From: Collinsella stercoris DSM 13279
GTDB lineage: Bacteria; Actinomycetota; Coriobacteriia; Coriobacteriales; Coriobacteriaceae
DNA length: 64,000 nucleotides
Assembly: GCF_020735465.1 (NCBI RefSeq)
Contig: NZ_CP085935.1
Coordinates: forward strand, 1,550,001 to 1,614,000
Direction of reading: 5' to 3'
Part shown: in pieces, positions 7,192 through 15,594 of the stretch
How the letters are laid out: each line of letters starts with the position of its first letter
How positions within the stretch are numbered: position 1 is the first letter of the stretch
Made by a program: the position numbers and the translations under genes
Notes under the pieces: model-generated
What the model saw: only the letters and a program-made list of their open reading frames with translations
Database searches by the model: none
What the model was told of the DNA's origin: nothing

Positions 7192-8988
7192 TTACTCAAC
7201 TCCTTCTTTTTCAATGGGTACTACAAGGGGCTCGGAGCGCAGGGAGATCGCGTCCGCGTAGGTCCCCTCGGTTTCGAACATAACGAGCTCATTGACGCCG
7301 GCGCGCGTGAAGCCGTGCGGGACGTAGAGCGTCATGATGGGACCCTTTTCCCAATAACGCCCGACGTTGACCCCGTTCACGAACGCGCAGCCCTTGCCAA
7401 AGCCCGTGGTGTCGATGAACGTATCGGCGGGCTCATCGAGCGTGAACTCGAAGTGGTGGAAGGCCGGCTGACCCTCGACCATGCCCGCGGAGAAATCAAT
7501 GCCTTCGATGCTGGTGAGCGGCAGGCAGCGCTGCTCCCAGCCCGTGATGAAGTGAAGGTCGACGCAAACACCGGTGCGAATGCCCTTGTGCTGCGTGTCG
7601 GCCAAAAGCTTGTGGCCATACCCCACGCGGCCCATGTTCTCGACCAGGATGTCCAGGCGATTGTGCTCGGCGGGCAGGACGCACTTGATGTCCTCGCCGA
7701 TGTGCTCCTGGTACTGCGTGGCGACGAGCTCGCCCTCGACGAACACCTGGGCGCGGTCGCGGCCGTCGATGACGCGGATGCGCTCCTCGTCCATGCGGTC
7801 GCGCTCGATGGAGGTGGTGTACAGGATGAAGCCGTAGGATTGGCCCAGGTCCTCCATGGGCTGGGGATACTGGGAGCTCACCGGCTCGGAGAGCGCGTCG
7901 AGCACGTTGAAAAGGCTCACGTGATCGGTCGCGGGAATGGAATCGATGGCGACCGCCTGCTTGGTGAGGGGCTCGGCCTGCCAGGCGTCGGGGAACAGAT
8001 CGTGCACCACGCGCTGCAGCGCGAAGTACTTCTCGGTGGGGTTGCCCTCCTCGCTCAGGGGCGCATCGTAATCGTACGAGGCCACCTGGGGCAGGTCGTG
8101 CGTATGACGCGCCGAGCAGCCGTTCATGAAGTAGAAGTTCGTGCCGCCGTGGAACATATACAGGTTGACGCTCGCGCCGAGCTCGAGGGCCTCGCGCACG
8201 CAGTCGGCCAGATCCTGGGGATCGCGCTTGATGACGTCCTCGCCATAGCGGTTGAACCAGCCATCCCAGAACTCCATGCACATGAGTGGCCAGTTCTTGC
8301 CATGCTCCTTGTGGAACGCGGCGAGCGCCTCGAGGTTCTCCTTGGAACGGGAGCCGAAGTTGCCCGTGGCGAGAATATCGTCCTCGATGAGGGAGCCGGC
8401 GCGCAGGCAACCGCGCCAGGGGCCATCGGAGGTGAACAGCGGGACGTCGACGCCGCGCTCGAGCATCAGGTCGCGGATGGCGCGCAGGTAATCCTTGTCC
8501 TCGCAGTAAGAGCCGTACTCGTTCTCGACCTGCATCATGATGATGTTGCCGCCGTGCGTGATCTGACGGGGCTCGAGAATCGGCATGAGCTGGTCGTAGT
8601 ACGCGGCAACGCGCTCGAGGAACTTGGGGTCGTTGGAACGCGGGCGCATGGAGCGGTCGGCCAGCAGCCACGGGGGCATGCCGCCGAACTCCCACTCGGC
8701 GCAGATGAACGGCGTGGGACGCACGATTGCGTACAGGCCGAGCTCCGCCGCCTCATCCAGGAAAGCGCCGAGGTCCAGGCCGTCGGAAAAGTTGAACTCG
8801 CCCGGGCGGGGCTCGTGGGCGTTCCAGGGAACATAGGTCTCAACCGTGTTGAAGCCCATGGCCTTGAGGTTGTAGAGGGAATGATGCCAGTCGCTAGGGT
8901 GCACGCGGAAGAAGTGGATAGCGCCTGACAGAATGGTGAACGGCTCACCATCGAGCAGGAACTTATCTGCAATCTGGAATGTGCGCAT
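7192..8988 (-). CDS. Intracellular GH35 beta-galactosidase (BgaC-like)
   Basis: The 598-residue protein has a GH35 TIM barrel. The acid/base Glu is in QVENEYGSY and the nucleophile Glu in CMEFWDGWF. The N-terminus FLLDGEPFTILSGAIHFFRV and FNTVETYVPWNAHEP are also typical. The C-terminal part is all-beta. No signal peptide is present, so it acts in the cytoplasm. BgaC of Streptococcus pneumoniae, encoded at the head of a very similar PTS operon, cleaves beta-1,3-linked galactose from GlcNAc or GalNAc. The same activity on imported disaccharide is likely. Start at 8988 follows AAGGAG; a 15-codon upstream extension is disfavoured. It heads the operon. Confidence 0.93.
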   Translation of the reverse strand: MRTFQIADKFLLDGEPFTILSGAIHFFRVHPSDWHHSLYNLKAMGFNTVETYVPWNAHEPRPGEFNFSDGLDLGAFLDEAAELGLYAIVRPTPFICAEWEFGGMPPWLLADRSMRPRSNDPKFLERVAAYYDQLMPILEPRQITHGGNIIMMQVENEYGSYCEDKDYLRAIRDLMLERGVDVPLFTSDGPWRGCLRAGSLIEDDILATGNFGSRSKENLEALAAFHKEHGKNWPLMCMEFWDGWFNRYGEDVIKRDPQDLADCVREALELGASVNLYMFHGGTNFYFMNGCSARHTHDLPQVASYDYDAPLSEEGNPTEKYFALQRVVHDLFPDAWQAEPLTKQAVAIDSIPATDHVSLFNVLDALSEPVSSQYPQPMEDLGQSYGFILYTTSIERDRMDEERIRVIDGRDRAQVFVEGELVATQYQEHIGEDIKCVLPAEHNRLDILVENMGRVGYGHKLLADTQHKGIRTGVCVDLHFITGWEQRCLPLTSIEGIDFSAGMVEGQPAFHHFEFTLDEPADTFIDTTGFGKGCAFVNGVNVGRYWEKGPIMTLYVPHGFTRAGVNELVMFETEGTYADAISLRSEPLVVPIEKEGVE

Positions 8989-9704
8989 GCGACTCCTTGC
9001 ATCGGCTACAAAGCAATTGACGGGGGGGTTCAAGTTGCTTGGTCACCATTGTCCCTCCGTCGGGCAATAATTATGCGATGAAATCTTCAGGGATGTAGTC
9101 AAATTGTGTACTGGTCTGCAAGCGGTATGTTTTAGCCGGTGAACGGTATTTCGCTCTTTTCCCAGCTAAATATAACTATTGGGAGCAATTTGGCTGTTCG
9201 GAATAGGTAGATACCAGCGTCTGGAAGTGGTTACGACCACTAAACCAGCAGTATATCCACCGTCAGACGGCATCGTCGGCCGCGGCGAATACCGGCCTAA
9301 AAATGCGTACGTACGCATTCTCTCGCGCGTCCCATGCGCTCCGCGGGCCGCCGTGCATCGCTCACCGAACGGCCGGAGGGAGGGTGCTTCCACGTGCGCG
9401 GGCGGAGCGCCCGGGCAAGCAACCGGGGCGGGGTGCCTCCTCGTGAGCGCACGGGCACGTCGTGGCATGCCGTGTGGGATGCTTCCTCACGCGCAGGCGC
9501 GGCGCGCGAATGGGCGGGCGCCTCCACATTGAAGCGCGGTGCGACGTGACATACCGAACGGGCGTGTCCGCACGCGAGCGAGACGTCCGTAAACGCTCGC
9601 CGCGATTCCTCATCCTCCCGCCCGCCCGGTAGATCAAGGAGTATCGTAGAGGCTGGCAGCAACGTCGGGGTGCGCACACACCCCACAAGAGCAAGGCGGA
9701 TCCT
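8989..9704. other. Intergenic region before the galactosidase, with operators and GC-rich degenerate repeats
   Basis: The left half (to about 9260) is the lower-GC promoter region of the galactosidase and holds two operator-like sites. An 18-bp perfect palindrome, AATGCGTACGTACGCATT, sits at 9302-9319. From about 9360 to 9600 the DNA is very GC-rich and loosely repetitive. No convincing gene was found. Confidence 0.55.
9205..9241. promoter_or_regulatory. Tandem GntR-type operators upstream of the galactosidase
   Basis: AGTGGTTACGACCACT at 9226-9241 is a perfect TGGT-N4-ACCA palindrome with extended arms, close to the DasR consensus. A weaker copy, AGGTAGATACCA, is centred 23 bp away at 9205-9216. 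Confidence 0.7.
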
Positions 9705-11144
9705 ATGCCCAAGACAAAAGCCCAGCAGATCATGGCCCACCGCGACACCCGCTCTCCCGAGGAGGTCACGCAGTCCATCCTTGATATAGCGGCGGAGTTC
9801 GAGCCCTACATCATTCGCCAGCGCCGTCATTTCCACAAGCACCCCGAGCTCAGCCTTCAGGAGGTGCGCACCACCTCCGACATCGCCGGCCAGCTCGACG
9901 CCATGAACATCCCCTACGAGCGCCCGCTCAAAACGGGATTGGTCGCGACCGTGCGCGGCACCGCACCGGATGCGTACCGCGAGGACGGCACGCCGCGCAA
10001 GCGCCTGCTCATGCGCGCCGATATCGACGCCCTCCCCGTCACCGAGCGCACGAACGAGGAATTCGCGAGCGTCAATGAGGGCTGCATGCACGCCTGCGGG
10101 CACGACTGTCACATCGCCATGATGCTCGGAGCGCTCCAGGTCCTGCGCCATATGACCGACGACATCCACGGTGAGATCCGCGTGGTGTTCCAACCCTCCG
10201 AGGAAAACGGGTCCGGCGCGCGCATGATGTGCGAGACCGGCGTGTGCGATGACGTGGACGGCGCGTTTGCCATGCATATCTGGAGCGAGGTCGACGCGGG
10301 AACCATCAGCTGCGAGCCGGGCCCGCGCATGGCCAACACCGATTGGTTCCGCGTGGACGTTCACGGCACCTCCTGCCACGGCGCCATGCCCCAACGCGGC
10401 AGCGACGCGGTTATGGTCGCCGCCGAGATCGTCAACGCCCTGCAGACCATCGTGAGCCGTGAGCTCTCCCCCTACGAGCCCGCCGTGGTGACCGTGGGCA
10501 AGCTCCACGCCGGAACCGCCCGCAACGTCATCGCGGGAGAGGCGCACCTGGAGGGCACGGTGCGCACGTACTCCGACGCGACACACGAGCTCATGCCCGC
10601 GCTGATCGAGCGCATTGCCGTGCATATCGCCCAGGCGCATGGCGCCGAGGCCGAGCTGTCCGACTACACCATCGCCAACTACAAGGTAGAAAACGAGCCG
10701 GAAGCCAGCGAGCGCTGCCGTCGAGCCGTGCTCAAGACGCTCGGCAGCGAAGGCGAAGGCCACTACCGGGGCACCATGTCGGGCGAGGATTTCTCCGAGT
10801 ACCTGCGGCGCGTCCCCGGCGTGCTCGCGTTCGTAGGCTGCCGCAACGCGCAGATCGGCGCCACGTTTGCCCAGCATTCCTGTTACTACAAGGTGGACGA
10901 GAGCGTCCTCGCCAAGGGATCCGCGGTGGCGGCGCAATACGCCATCGACTTTTTGGCAGAGCCCACGCGCGATGAGCTCGACGGCCCGCTCGTCAAACGC
11001 GTGGCCGAAAAGAACCCCGAGCTCGCCGACACGCTGCGCGGGGCACGGGCCGCCACCGTCGGTGCGCACCACGCCCTGCGCGATGCGCGGGAGGCTCGCG
11101 CGACCGCCGCGCGCGAGCTGCACGACGCCCGCCGCGGAAAGTAA
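9705..11144 (+). CDS. M20-family amidohydrolase (N-acyl amino acid hydrolase type)
   Basis: The 479-residue metallo-amidohydrolase belongs to the M20D group, whose members hydrolyse N-acyl or N-acetyl amino acids. Metal and catalytic motifs are present: RRHFHKHPELS, RADIDALPVTE, HACGHDCHIAM, VVFQPSEENGSGA, HGTSCHGAMP in the dimerisation domain, and GTMSGEDFSEY near residue 365. Unusually, about 70 residues rich in Ala, Arg and Glu follow the catalytic domain and look helical. The start lies 8 bp after AAGGCGG. It is a single gene between intergenic repeats; substrate unknown. Confidence 0.85.
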   Translation: MPKTKAQQIMAHRDTRSPEEVTQSILDIAAEFEPYIIRQRRHFHKHPELSLQEVRTTSDIAGQLDAMNIPYERPLKTGLVATVRGTAPDAYREDGTPRKRLLMRADIDALPVTERTNEEFASVNEGCMHACGHDCHIAMMLGALQVLRHMTDDIHGEIRVVFQPSEENGSGARMMCETGVCDDVDGAFAMHIWSEVDAGTISCEPGPRMANTDWFRVDVHGTSCHGAMPQRGSDAVMVAAEIVNALQTIVSRELSPYEPAVVTVGKLHAGTARNVIAGEAHLEGTVRTYSDATHELMPALIERIAVHIAQAHGAEAELSDYTIANYKVENEPEASERCRRAVLKTLGSEGEGHYRGTMSGEDFSEYLRRVPGVLAFVGCRNAQIGATFAQHSCYYKVDESVLAKGSAVAAQYAIDFLAEPTRDELDGPLVKRVAEKNPELADTLRGARAATVGAHHALRDAREARATAARELHDARRGK

Positions 11145-11153
11145 GCGCATCGA

Positions 11154-11240
11154 GCGACGGCCGTAACGGCACCGCCCACAATGGTTCCGGCAGCAACAAA
11201 ACTGCCTTCAATGGTTCCGGCAACAACGGCACTGCCCGTA
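11154..11240. repeat. 30-bp direct repeats after the M20 gene
   Basis: AATGGTTCCGGCAGCAACAA and a near copy with CAACAACGG follow each other at a 30-bp period. A weaker unit precedes them. Confidence 0.6.
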
Positions 11241-11287
11241 CCAGCAGTACTTTAAAGGCCCGCGCGCTGTTTATGGGGAGGCATTCG

Positions 11288-11312
11288 CCCTGGGATATTC
11301 GTTATCCCAGGG
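11288..11312 (-). terminator. Hairpin overlapping the ZIP stop codon
   Basis: CCCTGGGATA and TATCCCAGGG form a perfect 10-bp stem that includes the stop codon. No T tract follows, so it may stabilise the mRNA end rather than terminate. Confidence 0.5.
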
Positions 11313-12117
11313 CCACGTCGAGCACCATCATGATCACAAAACCGGCGATGACCCCCAGCGTGCCGATGTTCGAGTGCTCCCCCAGGTGGGCCTCAGGGAT
11401 GAGCTCCTCCACCACCACGTAGATCATGGCGCCGGCGGCAAACGACAGCATCCACGGCATGAACGGAGCGATCTGGCCGCTCACCAGCACCACAAGGATG
11501 CCAAAGATGGGCTCGACGATTCCCGACAGGCTTCCCAGGACAAACGCCTTGCCTCGACTCATGCCCTCTCGACGCAACGGCAACGAGATGGCGGCGCCTT
11601 CCGGGAAATTCTGCAAGCCCATGCCGATGGCCAGGGCGATGGCCATGCCCAAGTAGGCGGTCGCCTCCGCCCCCGTCGCCTGTCCGGCCATGGCGAACAG
11701 CAGGCCCACGCTCATCCCCTCCGGAATGTTGTGCAGCGTCACCGCCGACACCAACAGGGTCGTCCGCTTCCAGCTCGTCTTGATACCCTCGGGTTCGTTT
11801 TCCTCGGCATGCAAATGCGGCAGGAAGGTATCGAGCGCCATGAGAAACGCGACACCCAGCAAAAAGCCGCCGGCAGCCGGAATCCACCCGATTTGCCCCA
11901 GCTCCTCCGCTTGTTCGATGGCGGGATTGAGCAGGGACCACACGCTTGCCGCGATCATGACGCCCGCGGCAAATCCCAAGAAGATCCTATGGGTGATGGC
12001 ACGGTCCTTGCGAAAAAAGAAGACGACCGCCGAGCCCGCGGTGGTCATAAGCCACGTAAAACCGCATCCCAGCGCTGCCCACGTTATCGATTGCATAAAA
12101 CTGGAATCAAACTGCAT
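11302..12117 (-). CDS. ZIP-family metal (zinc/divalent cation) transporter
   Basis: This 271-residue inner-membrane protein of about eight helices carries both ZIP hallmarks: SAVTLHNIPEGMSVGL in one helix and MGLQNFPEGAAIS in the next. Their His, Asn, Pro and Glu line the metal path. A short His/Glu-rich loop (LPHLHAEENEPEG) lies between the third and fourth helices. ZupT-like members import zinc, iron or manganese. The start is uncertain: ATG at 12117 is chosen; a TTG at 12135 would add six residues and neither has a strong ribosome binding site. It is monocistronic. Confidence 0.9.
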   Translation of the reverse strand: MQFDSSFMQSITWAALGCGFTWLMTTAGSAVVFFFRKDRAITHRIFLGFAAGVMIAASVWSLLNPAIEQAEELGQIGWIPAAGGFLLGVAFLMALDTFLPHLHAEENEPEGIKTSWKRTTLLVSAVTLHNIPEGMSVGLLFAMAGQATGAEATAYLGMAIALAIGMGLQNFPEGAAISLPLRREGMSRGKAFVLGSLSGIVEPIFGILVVLVSGQIAPFMPWMLSFAAGAMIYVVVEELIPEAHLGEHSNIGTLGVIAGFVIMMVLDVALG

Positions 12118-12765
12118 ATGATGTACGACTTTCAACGTGAAGTTTTCTCATCGTGGTCAAAATACCCTAATTGCGCGTCGAACATCCACCCCGGCGCGAA
12201 CAAAACCCAAGGATTCGTGCAAGCGCAACGAGGCGGTAAAGCCATCAAGGCGACCGCCACATGGATGAACATAGGATTGCACGCTCACTATCTGGGATGT
12301 TGTCAATCGCTCGTCTATGCATAACGAAACGGCGCCCCATCTCGGCGCGCAATTAGGGTATTTTGACCACACATCGAAAATCGAACGTTTGGGTATAAGG
12401 AATGCGCAGCAAACCGCTGCGGACCCGTGCGGCCAACCGTGGCAAATTGCGCAGCTTGCCACAGCGAGAGACGTTGAGGCGGGACGCGCGCACCTAAGGC
12501 GCGCGCCGCGGGCGGATGCGCACGCCCGGGGCACGCGGTACGACGGGATGCACCCAAGACGCGTTCTGCGACAACGCGCCCAGAACACGCTCCGCGGCGA
12601 CGCATACCTTGTGAGGTGCGGCGGCGCACACTACGCGAGGTGCGGCGCGGTGCGCCCGAGTCGCGCGGTCCACGGCGCGAGCGCCAAAGACGCGCTGCGC
12701 AACGGCGCACGCCCAGCACGTCACACGGGTAAGCCGGCGCGCACACCGACGAGAAAGGACGGTCC
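12118..12765. other. Intergenic region with a 25-bp inverted repeat pair and GC-rich degenerate repeats
   Basis: Perfect 25-bp inverted repeats occupy 12153-12177 and 12346-12370. From about 12470 to 12740 the DNA is a run of GC-rich loosely repeated GCGC-containing units. No gene is supported. Confidence 0.6.
12153..12370. repeat. 218-bp element bounded by perfect 25-bp inverted repeats
   Basis: The left arm begins GTGGTCAAAATACCCTAATT and the right arm is its exact reverse complement; 168 bp separate them. No coding sequence of note lies inside, so it resembles a MITE or a regulatory inverted repeat. Confidence 0.75.
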
Positions 12766-13089
12766 ATGCTCACCATCACCACCACGAACAACCTGGACGG
12801 ATACGAAGTCGTCGAGTACCTGGGCATCGTCACCGGGGAAGCCGTGAGCGGCATCAACATGTTCCGCGACATCGGCGCGGGGCTGCGCAATGTCTTTGGC
12901 GGCCGTTCAGCCGGCTACGAGGACGAGATGTCACAGGCGCGCGAGGAGGTCCTGAACGAGATGTCTCAGCGCGCCGAGGCGCTCGGGGCAAACGCCGTCA
13001 TAGGGGCATCCGTCGGCTACGAGACATTTTCCGAGATGATTATGACCACCGCCTGCGGCACCGCCGTCCGCGTTCGTCGCAAGGCGTAG
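12766..13089 (+). CDS. YbjQ/UPF0145-family protein
   Basis: This 107-residue cytoplasmic protein matches the YbjQ (heavy-metal-binding-like domain) family over its whole length: TTTNNLDGYEVVEYLGIVTGE at the start, GGRSAGYEDEMSQAREEVLNEM in the middle, ALGANAVIGASVGYET near the end. The fold forms pentamers in solved homologues; its biological role is not established. The ribosome binding site is AAAGGACGG before the ATG. No operon partners are present. Confidence 0.9.
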   Translation: MLTITTTNNLDGYEVVEYLGIVTGEAVSGINMFRDIGAGLRNVFGGRSAGYEDEMSQAREEVLNEMSQRAEALGANAVIGASVGYETFSEMIMTTACGTAVRVRRKA

Positions 13090-13154
13090 CGCGCGCCTTC
13101 GATCACTCCGCACCAAATCGAGGTCTGATGGCTCGCATCCAAGCATGCGGCCAC

Positions 13155-13259
13155 AAATGCCGGCCTCCATGCCTGTCCCTTCACGGGCAAAATGCCGGCC
13201 TCCATGCCTGTCCCTTCACGGGCAAAAGGTCGGTTTCCATGCGTGCCCCCGCAGGCATC
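13155..13259. repeat. 35-bp tandem repeat
   Basis: Two identical 35-bp units begin at 13155 and 13190 (starting AAATGCCGGCCTCCATGCCT), followed by a diverged third from 13225. They lie between two convergent genes. Confidence 0.85.
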
Positions 13260-13267
13260 CCCTCGCA

Positions 13268-13312
13268 AGAAAAAGCTGGTCTCCGTGCGCGTCACCGCGC
13301 GAGGAGACCAGC
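13268..13312 (-). terminator. Terminator of the deformylase-like gene
   Basis: GCTGGTCTCC and GGAGACCAGC form a 10-bp stem followed on the minus strand by TTTTT. It ends transcription of the adjacent minus-strand gene. Confidence 0.85.
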
Positions 13313-13345
13313 CTCTAGACAACTTGAGGTGTGCGCTTGTCTTAT

Positions 13346-13765
13346 CTACACCAGCTTGCCATTGCAATGGTCGCACATGTGCTGGATGAGCTCGGCAGCC
13401 CACTCGACAAAATCGCGCTTGCGGGGCTTCAGCTCGCCGTCGACCAGCTCATCGTAGGAGACCTTGATCTTGGCGAAGCGCGTCACCTTGACAGAGCCCT
13501 CACGAGTCAGACAGCTCTCCTCGGCCTTGTACGCGCCCATGCCAAAGAGGACCTTGGGGTTGAACATCACGTGCGCGTTGCCCTCGTCGTCAGCGAGCGC
13601 GACGATGGCCTTGGTCACGCCGATCTGGTTGGCGGCGAGGCACGCAGCGTCCTCGATGGAGAGGAGCGTGTCGACCAGGTCCTGGGCCACGTCGGCGTCG
13701 GCGGCAGTAGCGACCTCGCAGGGCGTGGAGAGAATGGCCTCATCATGCACGAGCTCTTTGATCAT
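13346..13765 (-). CDS. Peptide-deformylase-like protein with altered active site
   Basis: The 139-residue protein has peptide deformylase topology, of the short type found in Clostridia. Motif 1 reads CLAANQIGV and motif 2 reads EESCLTREG, which keeps the metal-ligand Cys. Motif 3, normally HExDH, reads HMCDH: both His remain but the catalytic Glu is Met. The codons there are CAC ATG TGC GAC CAT, so this is not a reading-frame effect. It may therefore bind metal without deformylating N-terminal formyl-Met. The start follows GAAAGGAC. It has its own terminator and is probably monocistronic. A standard deformylase would be expected elsewhere in the genome. Confidence 0.8.
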   Translation of the reverse strand: MIKELVHDEAILSTPCEVATAADADVAQDLVDTLLSIEDAACLAANQIGVTKAIVALADDEGNAHVMFNPKVLFGMGAYKAEESCLTREGSVKVTRFAKIKVSYDELVDGELKPRKRDFVEWAAELIQHMCDHCNGKLV

Positions 13766-14004
13766 GAACGGTCCTTTCGGGTCCGAATGCTTCTCATACC
13801 TGCGGAACTATACCAGATGAGCGCCCTGGCTCCCCAATGACAGGCGCCCCGGCTCCCCAATCTGCTCAAAGTGCCCGCGTTTTGCGGCCGCGGTGGCGCG
13901 GCACCATGCCAAACCAAGGCGCCGGGCTATCCCGCCACGTCAATCGGCCAAAGCGCGCGGTTCCCGGCCAGGCCGCGCGGTTGATCGCGGATATCTGCGC
14001 GAGG

Positions 14005-15396
14005 CTATGCCAGCTCGATGGCGTCCGCCCCGTCAATGCAGATGTTCGCGTTGTAAAACGCGGTGAGCGCCTCGATGGCCAGCTCGACATCGCGCGAGCC
14101 CGCCGTCTCCACACAGGAGTGCATCGCGAGCTGCGCGCATCCCACGTCGACGGCATGAACGCTCACCTGCATGTTCGATATGTTGCCGAGCGTGGAGCCC
14201 CCCGCCTTGTCGCTGCGGTTGGCAAATGCCTGATGCGGGATCTCGGCATCGTCGAGCACCGCCTTGAGCGCTGCCGCGCTGAACGAATCGGTGCAGTAGT
14301 GCTGGTTGGCCGCCTCCTTGATCACCAGACCGCCGTTGAGCACGGGATGGTTGAGCGCGTCTGCCAGTTCTGGATGCGCGGGGTGTATGGCATGCGCGTT
14401 GTCGCAGCTCACGAGGATCGAGGCGGACAGCGCGCGGCAAAGATCATCCCCGCGATAGCCCAAGGCGCCGTTCACGCGCGCCAAGACATCGGCGAGCAGG
14501 GTCGAAGCGACGCCCTGCTTGGTCTCGGAGCCCACCTCCTCATTGTCAAAGCATGCGTACACCGAGATTGCGTTCTTGTTGTCACTCGCCACGAACGCCC
14601 GCAGCGAGGTGTACGCGCACATAAGGTCGTCCAACCGGGGCGAGCTCACGAACTCGCTCGTCGCTCCCCACACGCGGCCGGCGTCGGCGTTGACGAGGAA
14701 CAGGTCGCGCGCAACGACCTGCTCAGGTTCGACCTCCAACGCATCGGCCACGAGCATGTCGAGCGAACCGGCCGACAGGTCGCCCGCTGAGATCAGGGGA
14801 TACAGATCGCTGGCGCGATTGGGCGCAAAACCCTTGTTCACCTCGCCGTTCATGTGGATGGCGAGACTCGGGATCAACGCGACGTCTCGGTTGAGGGCCA
14901 CCAGGCGGCTCTCGATGCGAGAGCCTTGGCGCACCAACACGCGCCCGGCGAGCGAGAGGGGTCGATCGAACCAGGTGTAGTCCATCATGCCGCCGTATGC
15001 CTCGGTGTCCAAGCGCACGTAGCCGGCAGGCCCCTCGACCTCCGCCGTCGACTTGACCTTAAACGCCGGTGAGTCCGAATGGGAGGCCGTGAGCTGGAAA
15101 TGATACGGGGCAGACGACGCACTCCCCGCCGCCGTGCTCGCGTCCGCGCACGGAACCTCATCGCCCACGCGCCACGCCACGATGCTCGAGCCGTTGCGCT
15201 GCGTGTAATACGCCCCGCCGGGACGCACCTCCCACGCCGCCCCCTCGGGCAGATACGTAAAGCCCTCCCGATCGAGCTGGGCGCGGATAGACGCCACCGC
15301 GTGAAATGCCGTGGGGCTCTCGTGAATGAATGCCAAGAGCCATTCCGCGGGGGACTGCCCCTCAGCCGCGGTGGCCGACGTGCCAAGACCGAACAT
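14005..15396 (-). CDS. M18-family aspartyl aminopeptidase
   Basis: This 463-residue cytosolic dinuclear zinc aminopeptidase removes N-terminal acidic or other residues. Family motifs appear in order: ESPTAFHAV, QLTASHSDSPAFKVK (first metal His), MMDYTWFDRPLSLAGRV (bridging Asp), FDNEEVGSETKQGVAS (Glu pair), LVSCDNAHAIHPAHPE, and VDVGCAQLAMHSCVET (last metal His). Ser/Ala-rich residues are inserted just before the first metal motif. ATG at 15396 is chosen because GGGAG lies 6 bp upstream. It is monocistronic. Confidence 0.9.
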   Translation of the reverse strand: MFGLGTSATAAEGQSPAEWLLAFIHESPTAFHAVASIRAQLDREGFTYLPEGAAWEVRPGGAYYTQRNGSSIVAWRVGDEVPCADASTAAGSASSAPYHFQLTASHSDSPAFKVKSTAEVEGPAGYVRLDTEAYGGMMDYTWFDRPLSLAGRVLVRQGSRIESRLVALNRDVALIPSLAIHMNGEVNKGFAPNRASDLYPLISAGDLSAGSLDMLVADALEVEPEQVVARDLFLVNADAGRVWGATSEFVSSPRLDDLMCAYTSLRAFVASDNKNAISVYACFDNEEVGSETKQGVASTLLADVLARVNGALGYRGDDLCRALSASILVSCDNAHAIHPAHPELADALNHPVLNGGLVIKEAANQHYCTDSFSAAALKAVLDDAEIPHQAFANRSDKAGGSTLGNISNMQVSVHAVDVGCAQLAMHSCVETAGSRDVELAIEALTAFYNANICIDGADAIELA

Positions 15397-15520
15397 GCAC
15401 ACTCCCGTCTGTCGCATTGGTTTTGTGGCTAGCATACCTCACGCGAGCTCAAAGATGCCGTACATCGATTTCCTCTTGCCAATTGCTCCTTCATGGCTAT
15501 CATTTCTCTTCGAATGAATG

Positions 15521-15541
15521 CGCAGGCCACTGTTGCCTGCG
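15521..15541 (+). other. Hairpin in the nox leader
   Basis: CGCAGGC and GCCTGCG pair around a 7-base loop about 55 bp before the NADH oxidase start. Its role is unknown. Confidence 0.4.
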
Positions 15542-15594
15542 TATATGCAGCGTTGCGCGCTCCGGTCGCCAACGCCGAACCCAAGGAGCCCCCT

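Noticed and set aside
7126..8928. 600-residue reading frame on the plus strand
   Set aside because: It covers the opposite strand of the GH35 galactosidase, whose catalytic motifs are clear. It has no family motifs.
9297..11150. 617-residue reading frame on the minus strand
   Set aside because: It lies antisense to the M20 amidohydrolase, has no ribosome binding site or domain motifs, and is a usual shadow frame in GC-rich DNA.
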